A stretch of DNA of 64,000 nucleotides, taken from assembly GCA_958299035.1 (NCBI GenBank), contig CATQJL010000316.1, positions 20,065,676 through 20,129,675 on the forward strand. The letters run 5' to 3'. This DNA is from Cylicocyclus nassatus (Eukaryota > Nematoda > Chromadorea > Rhabditida > Strongylidae). Below are positions 12,140 through 23,724 of the stretch, piece after piece (positions within the stretch are counted from its first letter, which is position 1; each line of letters begins with the position of its first letter). Both the position numbers and the translations under genes were made by a program. Below the pieces are notes generated by a model. That model worked only from the letters and a program-made list of their open reading frames with translations, had not been told where the DNA came from and did no database searches.

Positions 12140-12844
12140 ATTGCTATAACTGTGTTACAATCTACAAACCTTTGGCTATTCTGACCACTGAGCAGTACCG
12201 CTAACTTTGGATTTCATCAAACTCTTTCATAAAAATTTTGTGCTGAAAAATCCGAAAGGACCCACTTATTTTGCTCTTTCTGCGGCGGCAAAGAATGCAA
12301 TTTATTGACATTTTTGATTTTGTTCGCCTTTTTTGGTAACAGTTGTTCTAGCGCTAATCTTACTATATAGAGTAAAAGTTCCGCGATTGCAATATGTTTA
12401 TGATTTTTATGCGACTTGAAGGGACCATAAAGACAGGTTATGTTTGAGCTAAAAATTTATAGGTTTGAAATTCTTCTGAGATTGTATCTCGATGAGCGTT
12501 TCGTAGCACAAGTCTCCAGCAAACATCATGTATGTGTTAGAAAGAATTTTTACTTCTGGCTGTAGATTTCACGGCGATAGAACAAAGACGAAAATGTTCA
12601 CATTTGTTTCGCTGTCTTTTCAAAGTACGCAACCACACAGCGAACAAAGATCTATGAAAACGAAAATATGTCTGAAAAACTAGAAGAAAAGAGCTTTTGA
12701 ATGTTATAAGCATTGCTTATGAAAAATGGTTTTTTTCTCCAAAATCGGCAGTTCAAAAAAAGGTATCGAAAACGGGTAGAACTTTTGAAACTACCATAGC
12801 ATCAAAATCTAATCAACCTCGATTGGTTGGACGGTGCCTTCAAA

Positions 12845-14718
12845 GAAGAGTCTTTTCTCTATTTTTGGCAATGAGAAATCACAAATGGGTACGGAATTTT
12901 TGTTCATATTGATTATATGCATGAGCGACTGGGAAAATATTGATATTTCAGAGCCGAGTCAGTAACATCGCAAAATAGCAAACGGCATCGGCGTCAGGTG
13001 AACTTACAAAGGAAGCCCGTTTAGTCGAAGTGGTCTTTTAGAATGGGATGTATATCATATTGAAGGGCATAAAATGCTGATTTCAAATCCTTACCTGCAG
13101 AACGTTTCTGGACAAGGAGTTATGAGCGTTTATTGGAGCAAAAAATTGAATGTGTAAGTAGGACGAAAACAGCCTTAAATCTTTTTCTCGCTCCTTAATG
13201 GAACAGTGATAACCTTATTTAAGAAACTTTAGAATAAAAATATATCATAACTAAACCAACCAGGGGTAAATCAATTGACGTAATATTTTCGTCTGATAAC
13301 ATTATTCGCAATCTAAAGTGCTTGCCTCCTTTTGGATCTTCAGATCATAACATAATATTTGAGACCACTTTTGACTTTACCAAAAATATCATAGTACCGT
13401 ATTCGGACTACGGTAAAGCTGGTTTCCCCGCGATTAATGACGCTCCCCTACATGCTGATTTTACAATAATTTCGAATAGTTTGATTCTTCTGAAGATTCA
13501 CACCTTCGGTTTTGCAAAACTTTCAGATCTTTCCCATCAAAGTGTCATTTCGTTTTAAACCTGGTCCAATCAGAACTTATCCTGTCCATATTTGAAACCT
13601 GGGTAAGAAAAAAGCCGACTTTTCTACAGTTTTTGGATCCATGACTAATTTCATAGAAAAGCCTGTAAGGAAATATTTGGCAAATCGCAGCGACGATAAG
13701 TGACCAAACTATAAGGAGTTGTTCAGATATCTTATCGTTAAATGCGAGGTCAAGGGGCAACAATAGCTCACTTACTTAACTGACGAACAAGGTAACACTT
13801 TACCACCAAGGGAAGCGTTTTAGTCTAAGTGCCTTTTCTAGATGGGATTTACTACTGAAGAGCATGAGTTGATTCCAAATCTGTCTTGCTTATCTGTGGA
13901 GCCTTTGTGGACGAGTAGTCACGAGTGTTCATTGAAGAAGAAAAAGGAATGATTTAAGCATGTTAGCGCATTCTTCTTCTGCTTTAAGCTTAAATTCCTC
14001 ATCAAAGATGCAAAAGCTTTTTTGTCAGAAAAACATAACGCAGAAAATGTTTATGGGTGACATATTCATGCTCGTCTACACTACATATCTGCTTGCAATA
14101 TCTCAAGAAGACCTAGGTTGGTGCAAAGACTCACGTTCGCCTGCTCATTATCTATAATACAAAAGCAGAGGAGTAAATCGTCACATTGAGAGTGAGAGCA
14201 GTTTGGTTCAAGCCAAAACATGTTTTCATACATAATCTTCATCACACGAAAGCAGCTTCACATCACTTTTCAATGAAATCTTTAGGTAAGCAAGTGCTAA
14301 CAACGAAAATATACAAATATTTAACTAGCTTTGACAAAGTGTTCACATTTAGTGATTGGAGATGCATCATTCTATGTCAGATGGGGAACAAGAAAGCTTG
14401 GACAGCATTAGAAGGAGAAAAGATGCGCCGCAAATATTGAATCCTAGAACGCATTGCCTTATTTAGAAAATGTAAGTGGTGTTAAGAAGAACGCTTTCGT
14501 GATGAATTTGGGATTCGCAAATCATAGCGCATTTTTGGAGTCTGAGTAAAAAAAAACAATCGAAAGGGACGAACCAGACGCCTATTGTGACAAAGGAAGG
14601 ATACATAGATGAAAAGAATGCTAAAAAAGTGGTGTTTCTAGAAAAACTTTCTGGAAAACACAAAACATAATTTTCAAATCTGTCTTAGTTATCTCTGTTC
14701 GTAAAATCTACGGGTTCT
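12845..14718. other. No gene; two diverged repeat fragments
   Basis: Two direct, diverged copies of a repeat are visible near 13008-13130 and 13803-13915. They share an AAGGGAAG-like start, TTTTAGTC, GATGGGAT and a segment like GCTGATTTCAAATCC. The same segment recurs in the fold-back elements at 24037-24481 and 58374-59224. No supported coding region. Confidence 0.45.
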
Positions 14719-15131
14719 CAAAGGCAGTGGCTCGGCAAATCTCAACCTAGTCAAATTTGCGCTTAACTGGGGTTTTTCAATACGCTCGTTCCGAAAATCT
14801 ACTTCTGAAAGCTTGAAAAAGGCGAAAATGAGCGTTTTTTAATGCCCTTTTCTTTGATATTGGACGAGGGGAGCAAGGCCGATGACGCTAAATCGTGGCA
14901 GGACCCAACGGTTATAGCGTTGCGGCGGGCAGCCTCCAATGGTGAAAAGGAAATTGCCAACTCGTTTAGACGCGTGTAAGATTGGCCTGCGCGTGTAAGT
15001 TTGAGAGCGATTTTCTCGATAGGGAAAGCATGCTGTGCAACCGGGATTGCACTGTTTTCATAGTTGGGCGATAAGGAACCTATCGCGTTAGAATCCCGAG
15101 TTGTTGGATTTTGCCGATCCACTGCCTTTAA
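14719..15131. mobile_element. MITE with AAAGGCAGTGG ends
   Basis: The left end CAAAGGCAGTGGCTCGGCAAA and the right end TTTGCCGATCCACTGCCTTT form inverted repeats about 410 bp apart. The termini resemble those at 15262-15716 and 31722-32144. Non-coding. Confidence 0.62.
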
Positions 15132-15261
15132 CATAACTCTGCAATGTGTAAATCATATATTGCTCTGTTCGTCATGAAATGACTAGATGCCGTAACAACA
15201 TCGCCGAGGAGAATTATTCTGCAATAAGGTAATCATTTTTGTGTGCAGCTTTGCTCCAGCG

Positions 15262-15716
15262 TTAAAGGCAGTGGGTCGGCAGAATGAGACCCGTGGCAAA
15301 ACAGGGTCACAGGGTAGGAGCCCCATAATGGAACCTATGGGCCAAAGTTCGATCTTTCTCTGCCACTTCTAACCCCCGAAATTTCAAAGCGAAAGTAGCG
15401 CTCATCTCTTGTTCTCTCCGAACCCGCCCACCCCATAGACGAGTGACTTCCGCGGTCAGAGCGCCAGCCGCAATGCTATAAGCATGAGGTCCCGCAACGA
15501 CTGTGCGTCTTCGCCATGACGGGCTTCGCGTTCACTCGTCCATGGGGTGGGCGGGTTCGGAGAGGACAGAAGATGAGCGCTGCTTTCGCTTTGAAATTTC
15601 GGGGGTTAGAAGTGGCAGAGAAAGATCGAACTTTGGCCCATAGGTTCCATTATGGGGTTCCTACCCTGTGACCTTGTTTTGCCACGGGTCTCATTCTGCC
15701 GACCTACTGCCTTTAA
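15262..15716. mobile_element. Fold-back MITE, 455 bp, with arms of about 180 bp
   Basis: TTAAAGGCAGTGGGTCGGCA at the left mirrors TGCCGACCTACTGCCTTTAA at the right. The complementarity continues inward, for example through CAAAGTTCGATCTTTCTCTG and CCCGCCCACCCCATAGACGA, leaving a loop of about 90 bp (about 15442-15532). RNA from it would fold into one long hairpin. Non-coding. Confidence 0.8.
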
Positions 15717-18046
15717 GCGCAATCTGAACTGAACTTCATTAATCTTCCCAGATTTCCGAAATTCATTTCTAGTGCAATAACCGATCATGTGATAGTTACT
15801 GCTGTCATCTTTAAAGAGGTTCTTACAAAAATCTTCTTTAGCATAAATAAGGAGGAAACGCATTTTGTTGCTGCTATAATATTGCATGTACCAAGTTATT
15901 ACTGGTAAAAACTGTGCTTTCCTTTATCACTCAATGGTAAGTCATCAAAGTACGTAGCGCTACGTATCCAAGGTTCAAAATTAGGCCTTCTATGCCCTCA
16001 AGATAGTTACATTTCAATTACGGAGCTTATCTCAATTGACTATCTTTTCCTGTTAATGGCACTGGCAATTTAGCAGGATATGTATCACTCAACAAACACA
16101 TAAATCTGCTTTCCTTTTTGGTGAATCTTCGTAAAAATACAATAGTAGCTCAAAAAACGTTCTCCCAAGTGATTGGTAATAAATAATAGTTGAAAAAGTC
16201 CATAAAATTTACATAATTCAGTAGCAAACGTGGTGGTTAACATGCGCTTCTTCTCTGTAGAAGCACATGTTAACCACCAAAGATGAACTATTCCAAATTG
16301 TCAAACGCTGTAGACTGGGCATTCAGCGAAGGCCGCAATATCTGGTGCGGAAATGATGCTCCAAACTCGATAACCTCAAAAAACGTCTCACATTTTTGAA
16401 AAAAAAAGGCTACACATTTTTGGAGCTTGGCAGTTTGACAAATTTTGTTTCAGTGGTTTTTTGTTTGCGAAATTTCTATGACGACTACGTTGGAGCTGCA
16501 AGTAACACTAGTTTACGAGTGTCTTCAGTTGTATTCTTGAGAAGTAGGAATGCGAAATTCGCTCTCCATTATTGCAATGTGCTTTGGGCCATGGGACTGC
16601 CACGGTGTTAATAATTCGCTATATATAATAAGCTGTACTTCATGGATAATCTGTGCTCATAAACTAATTAACGGCAAAAGAGATTTGCACTATTGTAGAA
16701 GTGTTTTACACCTTATGCTCATGTCTTCAAAGTTGTCTTGTCTTCAAAAATTGAGGTTGTGAGTTTGAGTGGAATACTAAGGCAAGCAACAGCTGAAAAC
16801 GTATGCTTTTTTTTTATAAAGACCTTCTCGTCTTTCATAGCAAATGAGATTGTTTTCTATAAATCCAGATTGCCATCTAACGCCGGGCCCTGCTTTTATT
16901 ACACGAGCTTAGGTGAAGCAGACGCCCATCAAAAGTCAACAACCGGCGATGGATGTTTGTGAAGATCTCTGTTTTAATTTTTGCACTTTCGCCTGTTTCC
17001 AGTTTACACTGCGACTCACTCCCAAGTGCAACCTATAAGGTCATGAATGGTGTGATGTTTTGTGCTAACTTCGGTTTTGCGTCTGCTTCGGTTATGTTTA
17101 TCACGACAAAACTAAGCGCAACCCATACCTTCAACACTATTAGCAGTCGATTGATTAATCCAACTTTACATTTTGCTTCATTTGCAAAAATAAGCAGACA
17201 TTGGATAGCACCCAGTAGGCTGGTGATAATACTTATCATTAGTATCTGCATTATATCTCTTCAATTCTTTCCTTATTGTTGCACCATATCATCATCGTCT
17301 TTATCATCAAACGTATCTATCTTTTACATGCAGAAATAGTAGTTCATTTTGAAACTCAAACCTTTTCACAAAAATCAAGCAAAATTATATCAATGTTCAT
17401 TTTTTAAAAATAAATGAGCGACAGCATAAACTCAAGAATAGCAGTTGGTGTATTTTTTTGTTCAGTATCTCGATTGATTCGCATTCCTTGAAACCATTTA
17501 ACTGTTGGAGTCATTTGGATAAGGCCCATATTATTTACTGTTTTCAAAAAAAAAACCATGCGAAATACGTCGAGAAACTTTTGCAAAACCAACATGCATT
17601 TATATAAGAATCATTTTGCTTAGCAATTCTGAACCTGATTCGAAAGAAAATGGGACGTTTATCGAATACAAGGCAATAGTTTGCACCAAAGTATCGTACA
17701 AAAAATATTTTGTCTTAAGTCGAATAAAATTTGCGACAAACTTTCTTTGCAGCACATATTGACTAATTTCAACGCTGATAAATTCCCTCTGCAAGGTTGC
17801 ATGCATTTAATGTAAAAGCTACGTATGTATGCTCCAAAAAAGCGGCTAGGGGATACAACTTTGGTGAGCATTCGCCATAGGGCCGTATATGCACTTTCAA
17901 ATGCGTAAACCTTGATAGCTTTAAAAAATCAAGAAGTTATGGTGTCTATGGTATAAAAGTACGTATAAGTTGAATGCCATCCAGTCTCTACATTGCGTCA
18001 TTAAGGTTTTCAAACCATCGACACATAAAATCTTAGATTTGTTAGT
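15717..18046. other. No supported gene; one perfect-looking small hairpin
   Basis: It contains the hairpin at 16231-16279. Two overlapping open frames on opposite strands, 16953-17339 (+, with a signal-peptide-like start) and 17033-17251 (-, with two hydrophobic segments), are the best coding candidates. Neither has a recognisable motif. Confidence 0.4.
16231..16279. repeat. Short hairpin, 21-bp arms
   Basis: TGGTGGTTAACATGCGCTTC (plus one T) is mirrored by AGAAGCACATGTTAACCACC (plus one A), with a 7-nt loop. There is a single C/A mismatch in the stem. It could be a MITE remnant or a replication-slippage palindrome. It is short for a microRNA precursor. Confidence 0.7.
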
Positions 18047-18434
18047 ATTTGGCTGTCCGGAATTTAATGCAGTTGATCGCGGCACTGTCAATGTAAAAAT
18101 GTGAGAAGCATATCATTCGATAGAGCAATGGAACCTCCACAAAAATGCATTATAACGATCGTCAAAAGTTTAATCTAAAAAGCAAAATCCAAAAAATCCA
18201 AATACCCGAAATCAGATTTCACTCTAAAAACCTCCTGCGGACTACCAACTTGATCACGCCTATGCCTTACATCAAAAAATTATATGCACATTTACCACAG
18301 TTCTACAATGGCTGAAAGCTTAGAATTTGAAGTGGACCAAAAATGCCAGAAAAACGCCTTTTTCGGTTTTTCATACTAAAATGAATATTTCTTGGAAACT
18401 AGACCTTGTAGGAATCTAAAAATCTATGTTTGTA

Positions 18435-19344
18435 TTAGGTTGGTGCAAAAGTAATGCGCATTTTTTCAGCCCTTGTTTCAAGATAGCTTTTCTCCGTTGA
18501 AGTTTCTCCCATGAAACTTACCCAGCTACTCTCAGAAAGCTTCTTTCATGCTCTATTCAAAGGTGGTCGAAAGAAGCTTCTACCCTCATTCGTTAATAAT
18601 TTCTAGAGTTTCATACAACCGCACTCGAAACCAGAATTTCATTGCACTTACTTTTTTGGCCAGAATTTGAGCGCAAGTAAACGCATTCTCTTGAAAATTT
18701 ATCTACTATCTAGTAAAAATTTTCTACGCGATGCATGCTTTAGTGTTTTCTCAGAGATTATTCAGACTGAGATTTCGGTGTCTCAACATGGGTGATTGTT
18801 TTGACCATTCTGTGGCCCATAGATTTCCTTTGAAGAAGGCAATCGCCAAAGTTTTGCTCATTTCTGTAAGAGCAAGGGTGGGCCTCCTGATGACAGTTTT
18901 TGCAGAAATGTGGAAGCTGTTCAGTACACAGAAAATCAAAAATATCCATATTTTGGGATTTTGAGGGCTATGAAAAGATGTCGAAAAAAGCGGACAATTT
19001 TGAATATTATTTTTTTCCTTTTCGCAAATCTTCTTTGTTTGACACCTTTTCAACTTTTTTGTACTACTGGCTTGCGGCTACAAGACAGTCTACTTTTCAT
19101 TTATACCGACAAATCTTGAAGGATGTTACGATTAGTTAAAAACGAGGTTTCCGAAAAAAATTTTTTTGCTTATCAATCCATATTTTTCCACCGTTTTGCG
19201 ATGTTGGCACAAAGTGCGCTGTATAGAAAAAGGTTTGATGTCTCTGAAGAACTTTGCCGCACTGAAAAATATGGATTTTTTGGAAAGTTATAGCACGTCA
19301 AAGTGAGAACTCGCAAAACGCGCATTACTTTTGCACCAACCTAA
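18435..19344. mobile_element. Mariner-type element, 910 bp, non-coding
   Basis: Terminal inverted repeats TTAGGTTGGTGCAAAAGTAA and TTACTTTTGCACCAACCTAA are flanked by TA at 18433-18434 and 19345-19346. This terminus is a classic mariner end. The interior shows no transposase frame. An empty version of the same site follows the gap (19895-19973), so the boundaries are firm. Confidence 0.88.
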
Positions 19345-19394
19345 TACTTCTAAAAGTTTGTGGTATGGAACCACTTATGTCAGAATGGCTAAGC

Positions 19395-19894
19395 NNNNNN
19401 NNNNNNNNNNNNNNNNNNNNNNNNNNNNNNNNNNNNNNNNNNNNNNNNNNNNNNNNNNNNNNNNNNNNNNNNNNNNNNNNNNNNNNNNNNNNNNNNNNNN
19501 NNNNNNNNNNNNNNNNNNNNNNNNNNNNNNNNNNNNNNNNNNNNNNNNNNNNNNNNNNNNNNNNNNNNNNNNNNNNNNNNNNNNNNNNNNNNNNNNNNNN
19601 NNNNNNNNNNNNNNNNNNNNNNNNNNNNNNNNNNNNNNNNNNNNNNNNNNNNNNNNNNNNNNNNNNNNNNNNNNNNNNNNNNNNNNNNNNNNNNNNNNNN
19701 NNNNNNNNNNNNNNNNNNNNNNNNNNNNNNNNNNNNNNNNNNNNNNNNNNNNNNNNNNNNNNNNNNNNNNNNNNNNNNNNNNNNNNNNNNNNNNNNNNNN
19801 NNNNNNNNNNNNNNNNNNNNNNNNNNNNNNNNNNNNNNNNNNNNNNNNNNNNNNNNNNNNNNNNNNNNNNNNNNNNNNNNNNNNNNNNNNNNNN
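19395..19894. other. Assembly gap (500 Ns)
   Basis: Exactly 500 N characters, a conventional placeholder for a gap of unknown size. Open frames that span it are artefacts. Confidence 0.99.
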
Positions 19895-19973
19895 CCTTGT
19901 AGGAAGCTGAAAATCTATGTTTGTACTTCTAAAAGTTTGTGGTATGGAACCACTTATGTCAGAATGGCTAAGC
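19895..19973. repeat. Empty-site duplicate of the sequence before the gap
   Basis: Bases 19895-19925 match 18404-18434 with two differences, and 19926-19973 match 19347-19394. The copy lacks the mariner-type insertion and has only one TA at the junction. It is either a tandem paralogue or the other haplotype placed after the gap. Confidence 0.85.
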
Positions 19974-20293
19974 GTTTCATTAGCTAAGACATGTCAACTT
20001 TCATTTTTTCAGTTTTTGATCTTGGAAAAATATCGCAACTGTACATATGAATGTTTGATGTGTACAGTATATGTCTGACCAAGATGAAAGTCCGCAGGAT
20101 GTTTTTGGACGGAAATCTGAATTTTGGGTGTTTGAGTTTTTTGGATTTTGCTTTCAAACTTCACTTTGACCAAAATTTTGGCGGTCGTTCCAACCTGCAG
20201 AGGTTGCTTTGCTCTATCGAATGATATGTTTCCCACATTCTTGCATTTACACTGCCGAGTAAGTACCTGCATTGATTTCCGAACACCCAGTAT

Positions 20294-21583
20294 TTCACCT
20301 GCAGATTGTTTCAGTTCTGCTTGCTCCGGCGTATCAACGCGCAACATCCAATTTTTAATTTTCTTTTCAGGCATTCATTGTAGCAAATGTGTGCATTGCA
20401 AGGTTTTAAGTGCAATAGCCAATTTTTTCATCCTATACCAACAAATTTTGCGTAAAGAAGGATTTTTGAAGAAAAACCTTGCGCCTCCTTAAGTCAAAAC
20501 TTTTGAACCGCTTTTTCATGTTATCAACTCTATATTGAGCTGAAACTCCTATCTGCAAAATGCTTCTTGGCTGCTGCACACACAACACCAAGAATTGGCA
20601 GAAAAATTCTTTAAAACTGAAAAGAAGCCGTGCATCCAAAAAGGGATGTTATGAAGAGGAAAAGGGATTGGTGCGAATAATTGTGAATATGTAATTTTGA
20701 GTGTTGGCTAAATAAATTCAAAAATGTTGACTTAAATCTCCTGATTTAATTTCACAAAGAATTAGGGGTAAGAGAACTTAAGAAATTGGAGGTTCTCTTT
20801 TAGGCAATTAATGGGGACACCCGATGTGTTAACAGAATTTGTCGAACGGATGCACATGGCTGGATACACTTGGTCGAGGAGAGGGTCATTTGGGTAAGGA
20901 AAATTTCTAGATGTAAAAGTTTGAGAGCACCTGAGGATCTTCGCAAGTAGGAGGAGTAAGGAACTTTGGCAGGTACAATCTGTCTCAATTGTGAAACGTT
21001 GACTGGAATCCGCGCTAGAAATGCGGAAATTTTGCGCTGCATTTGCTAGCTCACAGCATTTCCAGAAAGATGGAAGAAAAATGAGCTGAAGACATACAGG
21101 TCTCAAAATGGCGATTTCTAGAAATCGTAAAGGTGACGCAGAACTTTTGGTTGCTAAGCGCATCGTGCCAGTTCTGGTCTCATGCGGATTGGGTTAGACT
21201 GTGAAGTGTAAGTGTGACGCATTTTCAATACAACAGCTTTTGAGCGAAACTCGAAGTCGGCTGAGTTAGATCTAGAGAGGGTGACAATGCGAGATTGGTA
21301 ATTTATGAAGTTTCATATAGAAACTTTGGGGTGGAAAGGTAAGTAGAGATTTCGACTTGGCTTACAGAGCTCAGGCAAGAATACACAAAAGTTGACTATT
21401 TTGCGGAGCATATGAGGAAGGCGTGGGGATAAAAAGCTGAGATTTGTTAGGGAAATCTTGGAAACTTTCATAAAATCAGAAACGATTTGTGACACTTTGA
21501 CTCCGATAACCCGGAGATTGGCAAGAAAAAGGTTCGCCACAAAACTTTAAAAGCTTTTACTTTTAGTCACATCCCACTTCGCA
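20294..21583. other. No supported gene
   Basis: Minus-strand open frames at 20762-21163 (133 codons) and 21313-21540 (75 codons) are the longest here. Neither has recognisable domains. The last 60 bases before 21584 resemble the sequence before 44098, so this stretch may be an unclassified repeat shared with about 43900-44134. Confidence 0.4.
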
Positions 21584-22379
21584 TACAATGCGTTCAACGA
21601 GGCCAGCGCCGCGTAGTGCAGTCACACATCTACGCGCGAGCGTTACCGTAGGCGCAGCGTGCGGGGACCATGCTGCGCGCAACATCGCGGGCCTTGATTT
21701 TATCATTGTATCTTGTAACTTTTCCTTTTTTGTGTGGCGTATTGCCGTTTTTCTTGCTTCTGTGCTCATATGCGATTTGTCTTGGTACCGGATGTGATTT
21801 TTTTCGCAGCTAAGGAAGGAGGTATCAAATCTTTGAGCGTTTTTTCTCAAGACCTCTTTCATTTCATCCAGGCTATCTTCAGATGGCTGATTCCGGATGT
21901 CATGATTCATTATATTGACTCCGTTTTAGTGAGCATAATCGTATATCGTCTAGGTTTGAGCGAACAGCGCGTTAGCGCTGTTTACTCAAACTGTTTTCTC
22001 AACCTCTACGTCATACGATTACATCTCACACTCTCACCTTTAGTAAAGAGGAAGAGAACCAGCCGTTCTCAATATTCTCAGATGAAATGATTTAGATTAC
22101 ATCTTCTTTTACACCTCAAACCTCATTTTGTCTTCCAATTCGCGCAGTGATACTTTGAGAGATCTCAGGAAGATCCCCGAAGTAGCGTTTCAGACAGGAA
22201 AAGCTCATAAATTTGAAAGCAGGACAGCGAAAAAGTTAAGAAAGAAGAAAGAAAAGTAGCTAATTCAAGGACCACGCCGCTTTGCGCGGCATGGTCCCTG
22301 CACGCTGCAGCCGACGGTAGCGCTCGCGCGCAGGTGTGTAACTGCACTACGCGGCGCCGGCCCCGTCAAACGCATTGTA
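21584..22379. mobile_element. Fold-back MITE, about 796 bp, GC-rich arms
   Basis: The left arm starts TACAATGCGTTCAACG and the right arm ends CGTCAAACGCATTGTA. The arms continue through GCGCCGCGTAGTGCAGT and GGGACCATGC..GCGCG for about 120 bp. The flanks join to give CACTTCGCA-CACAGCCAGT, which matches the uninterrupted CACTTCACACACACAGCCAG at 44083-44102. No supported protein; the open frame at 21734-22090 lies in the loop. Confidence 0.72.
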
Positions 22380-22836
22380 CACAGCCAGTCTAAAGCGCAG
22401 CTTCATGGCGCTTTGGATGATCGAAGATGATCAAAGCTACGAGCAAATCAGTCAATTTTTTCTAGAAAACAGAGTGATTGCTGTTTGAACCCAAGAAGTA
22501 CTTCATTGTAAGGCCATTTCGAATACAATATTTATAACTTTCTAGAAGTAGTTTTGCTTTGACAGATGCAGTTGATTAAATGACAATTTTTTTATTATGT
22601 GACTAGTAACGGGACATATGAATTACAATGGTCCTTAAAACAAGTGTCCAATGTAGTATAATTGCAATGTAACATGATACTGTCCAATTCTATTTGACAC
22701 TCACTGTAGCATGCTGACCCTAGGTAACCCGGAAAAGTTAGAGAGAGAGAGAGCGAATATAAGAGCAACATCTTCAAAGTAAATCGTATGTCTCTTTTCT
22801 GTAAGACTTAATCGATCTTCGGTAGTATTCAGTTTA
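22380..22836. other. No gene
   Basis: It starts with an imperfect hairpin (AAAGCGC / GCGCTTT near 22391-22420) related to the one at 44098-44134. A short GA-rich microsatellite lies at about 22741-22753. Nothing else was seen. Confidence 0.45.
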
Positions 22837-23545
22837 TTAGGTTGTCCCGAAAGTTCGTTCGCACCATTTTCAAAAATTTATAGCTTTTTAAATTCTAAAC
22901 GAATTGGCACAAACAAAATTTTGCGTAAGAGAGGAACTCATGCACTTTCTAACTGTACCTGAAATGTTCGTTAATATATACAAATGAAGGAGATAGAAGC
23001 TTAAAACCAAAATCACTCAAAAATTGAATTTTTCTTGTAAGGTCATAAAAAATCGGAAACTTGCAACAAAAATCGGAGCAGTGGATATTGTAGATTCTTT
23101 CAGCAGCTCTTTCTAACACTGCAAAGTTTGCGCTGATTGAGCGTCTCCATGAAAAGTTATGGTTTCCCTGAAAAATGCCAAAATAAATCAAATTCGCCCT
23201 TTTGTATTGCTTCCTCGAAAATCATAACTTTTCATAGAGACGCTCAATCGGCGCAAACTTTGCACTGCTAGATAGAACTGGTAAAGAACCTACAGTATCG
23301 ACTGCTCCGATTTTTGTTGCAAGTTTTCGATTTTTTATGATCCTACACGAAAATTCAAATTTTGAGTGATTTTGGTTTTGAGCTTCTATCTCCTTCATTT
23401 GTATACATTAAGAAACAATTCAGGTACAGTTGCAAAAAGCATGAGTTCTTCTCTTACGCAAAGTTTTGGTCGTGCCAATTCGTCTAGAATTTGAAAAGTT
23501 ATGAATTTTTGAAAATGGTGCGAACGAACTTTCGGGACAACCTGA
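22837..23545. mobile_element. Fold-back mariner-like MITE, 709 bp, nearly full-length palindrome
   Basis: TTAGGTTGTCCCGAAAGTTC and GAACTTTCGGGACAACCTGA are the ends, flanked by TA. The two arms of about 320 bp mirror each other almost throughout; for example AAATGAAGGAGATAGAAGCT near 22981 is inverted near 23383, and GAGCGTCTCCATGAAAAGTT near 23138 is inverted near 23228. The loop is only about 50 bp. Confidence 0.88.
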
Positions 23546-23724
23546 TATTTGAGCAGTAGTTAGTTTTAGAGAAACTCTTTATTGTGCTGTATGTCGTGCT
23601 GCTGCGTCCTATGATTAGCTTTTGATGAAAAGGTGATTAACTCACTTACTTTCGAGAATCCAAAGGAGACATCCAGCCGAAAGATCTGGCATAAGCAAAG
23701 CCATTAAAAACCTGTTCTGCTACT

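Larger units (their letters stand above)
8258..12796. mobile_element. Mariner-like MITE, middle layer, interrupted by an LTR element
   Basis: The left end TTGGGTTGTTTCAAAAGTTC and the right end GAACTTTTGAAACTACCA are inverted repeats, each flanked by TA (8256-8257 and 12797-12798). Removing the element and one TA restores the palindrome of the surrounding fold-back MITE, which supports the boundaries. About 85 bp lie left of the LTR retrotransposon and about 650 bp to its right. No transposase is visible. Confidence 0.65.
7842..12844. mobile_element. Fold-back MITE, outer layer of a three-layer nest
   Basis: The left segment 7851-8255 is itself palindromic. The block GGTCTCCTAGCTAAGCCATC near 7900 recurs inverted near 8230-8245, and GAAGCGAGAAAACCG recurs inverted near 8190. 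The outer right end lies far away at about 12799-12844, where ATCAAAATCTAATCAACCTC mirrors GAGGTTGATGAGATTTTGAT at 7867-7886. The intervening 4.5 kb is a later insertion. The original element would have been about 0.45 kb. Confidence 0.65.
18047..20293. mobile_element. Fold-back mariner-like element interrupted by a second element and a gap
   Basis: The left arm (about 18047-18434) and the right arm (about 19985-20293) are inverted repeats: TCATTCGATAGAGCAATGGA at 18114 mirrors TGCTCTATCGAATGATATG at 20212, and AAAATCCAAAAAATCCAAAT mirrors the region near 20130. The outermost ends read TGGCTGTCCGGAATTTAATG and CATTGATTTCCGAACACCCA. The motif ATTCGATAGAGCA links it to the element at 41166-42113. 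The centre is obscured by the insertion at 18435-19344, a duplication and the N gap. Confidence 0.6.

Noticed and set aside
15240..15740. CRISPR-like or regulatory palindrome cluster
   Set aside because: The inverted repeats form one MITE hairpin with terminal repeats; no spacer-repeat array is present, and the genome is eukaryotic.
19331..19987. Long open frames across the N gap
   Set aside because: They consist almost entirely of unknown residues from the 500 Ns and are artefacts.
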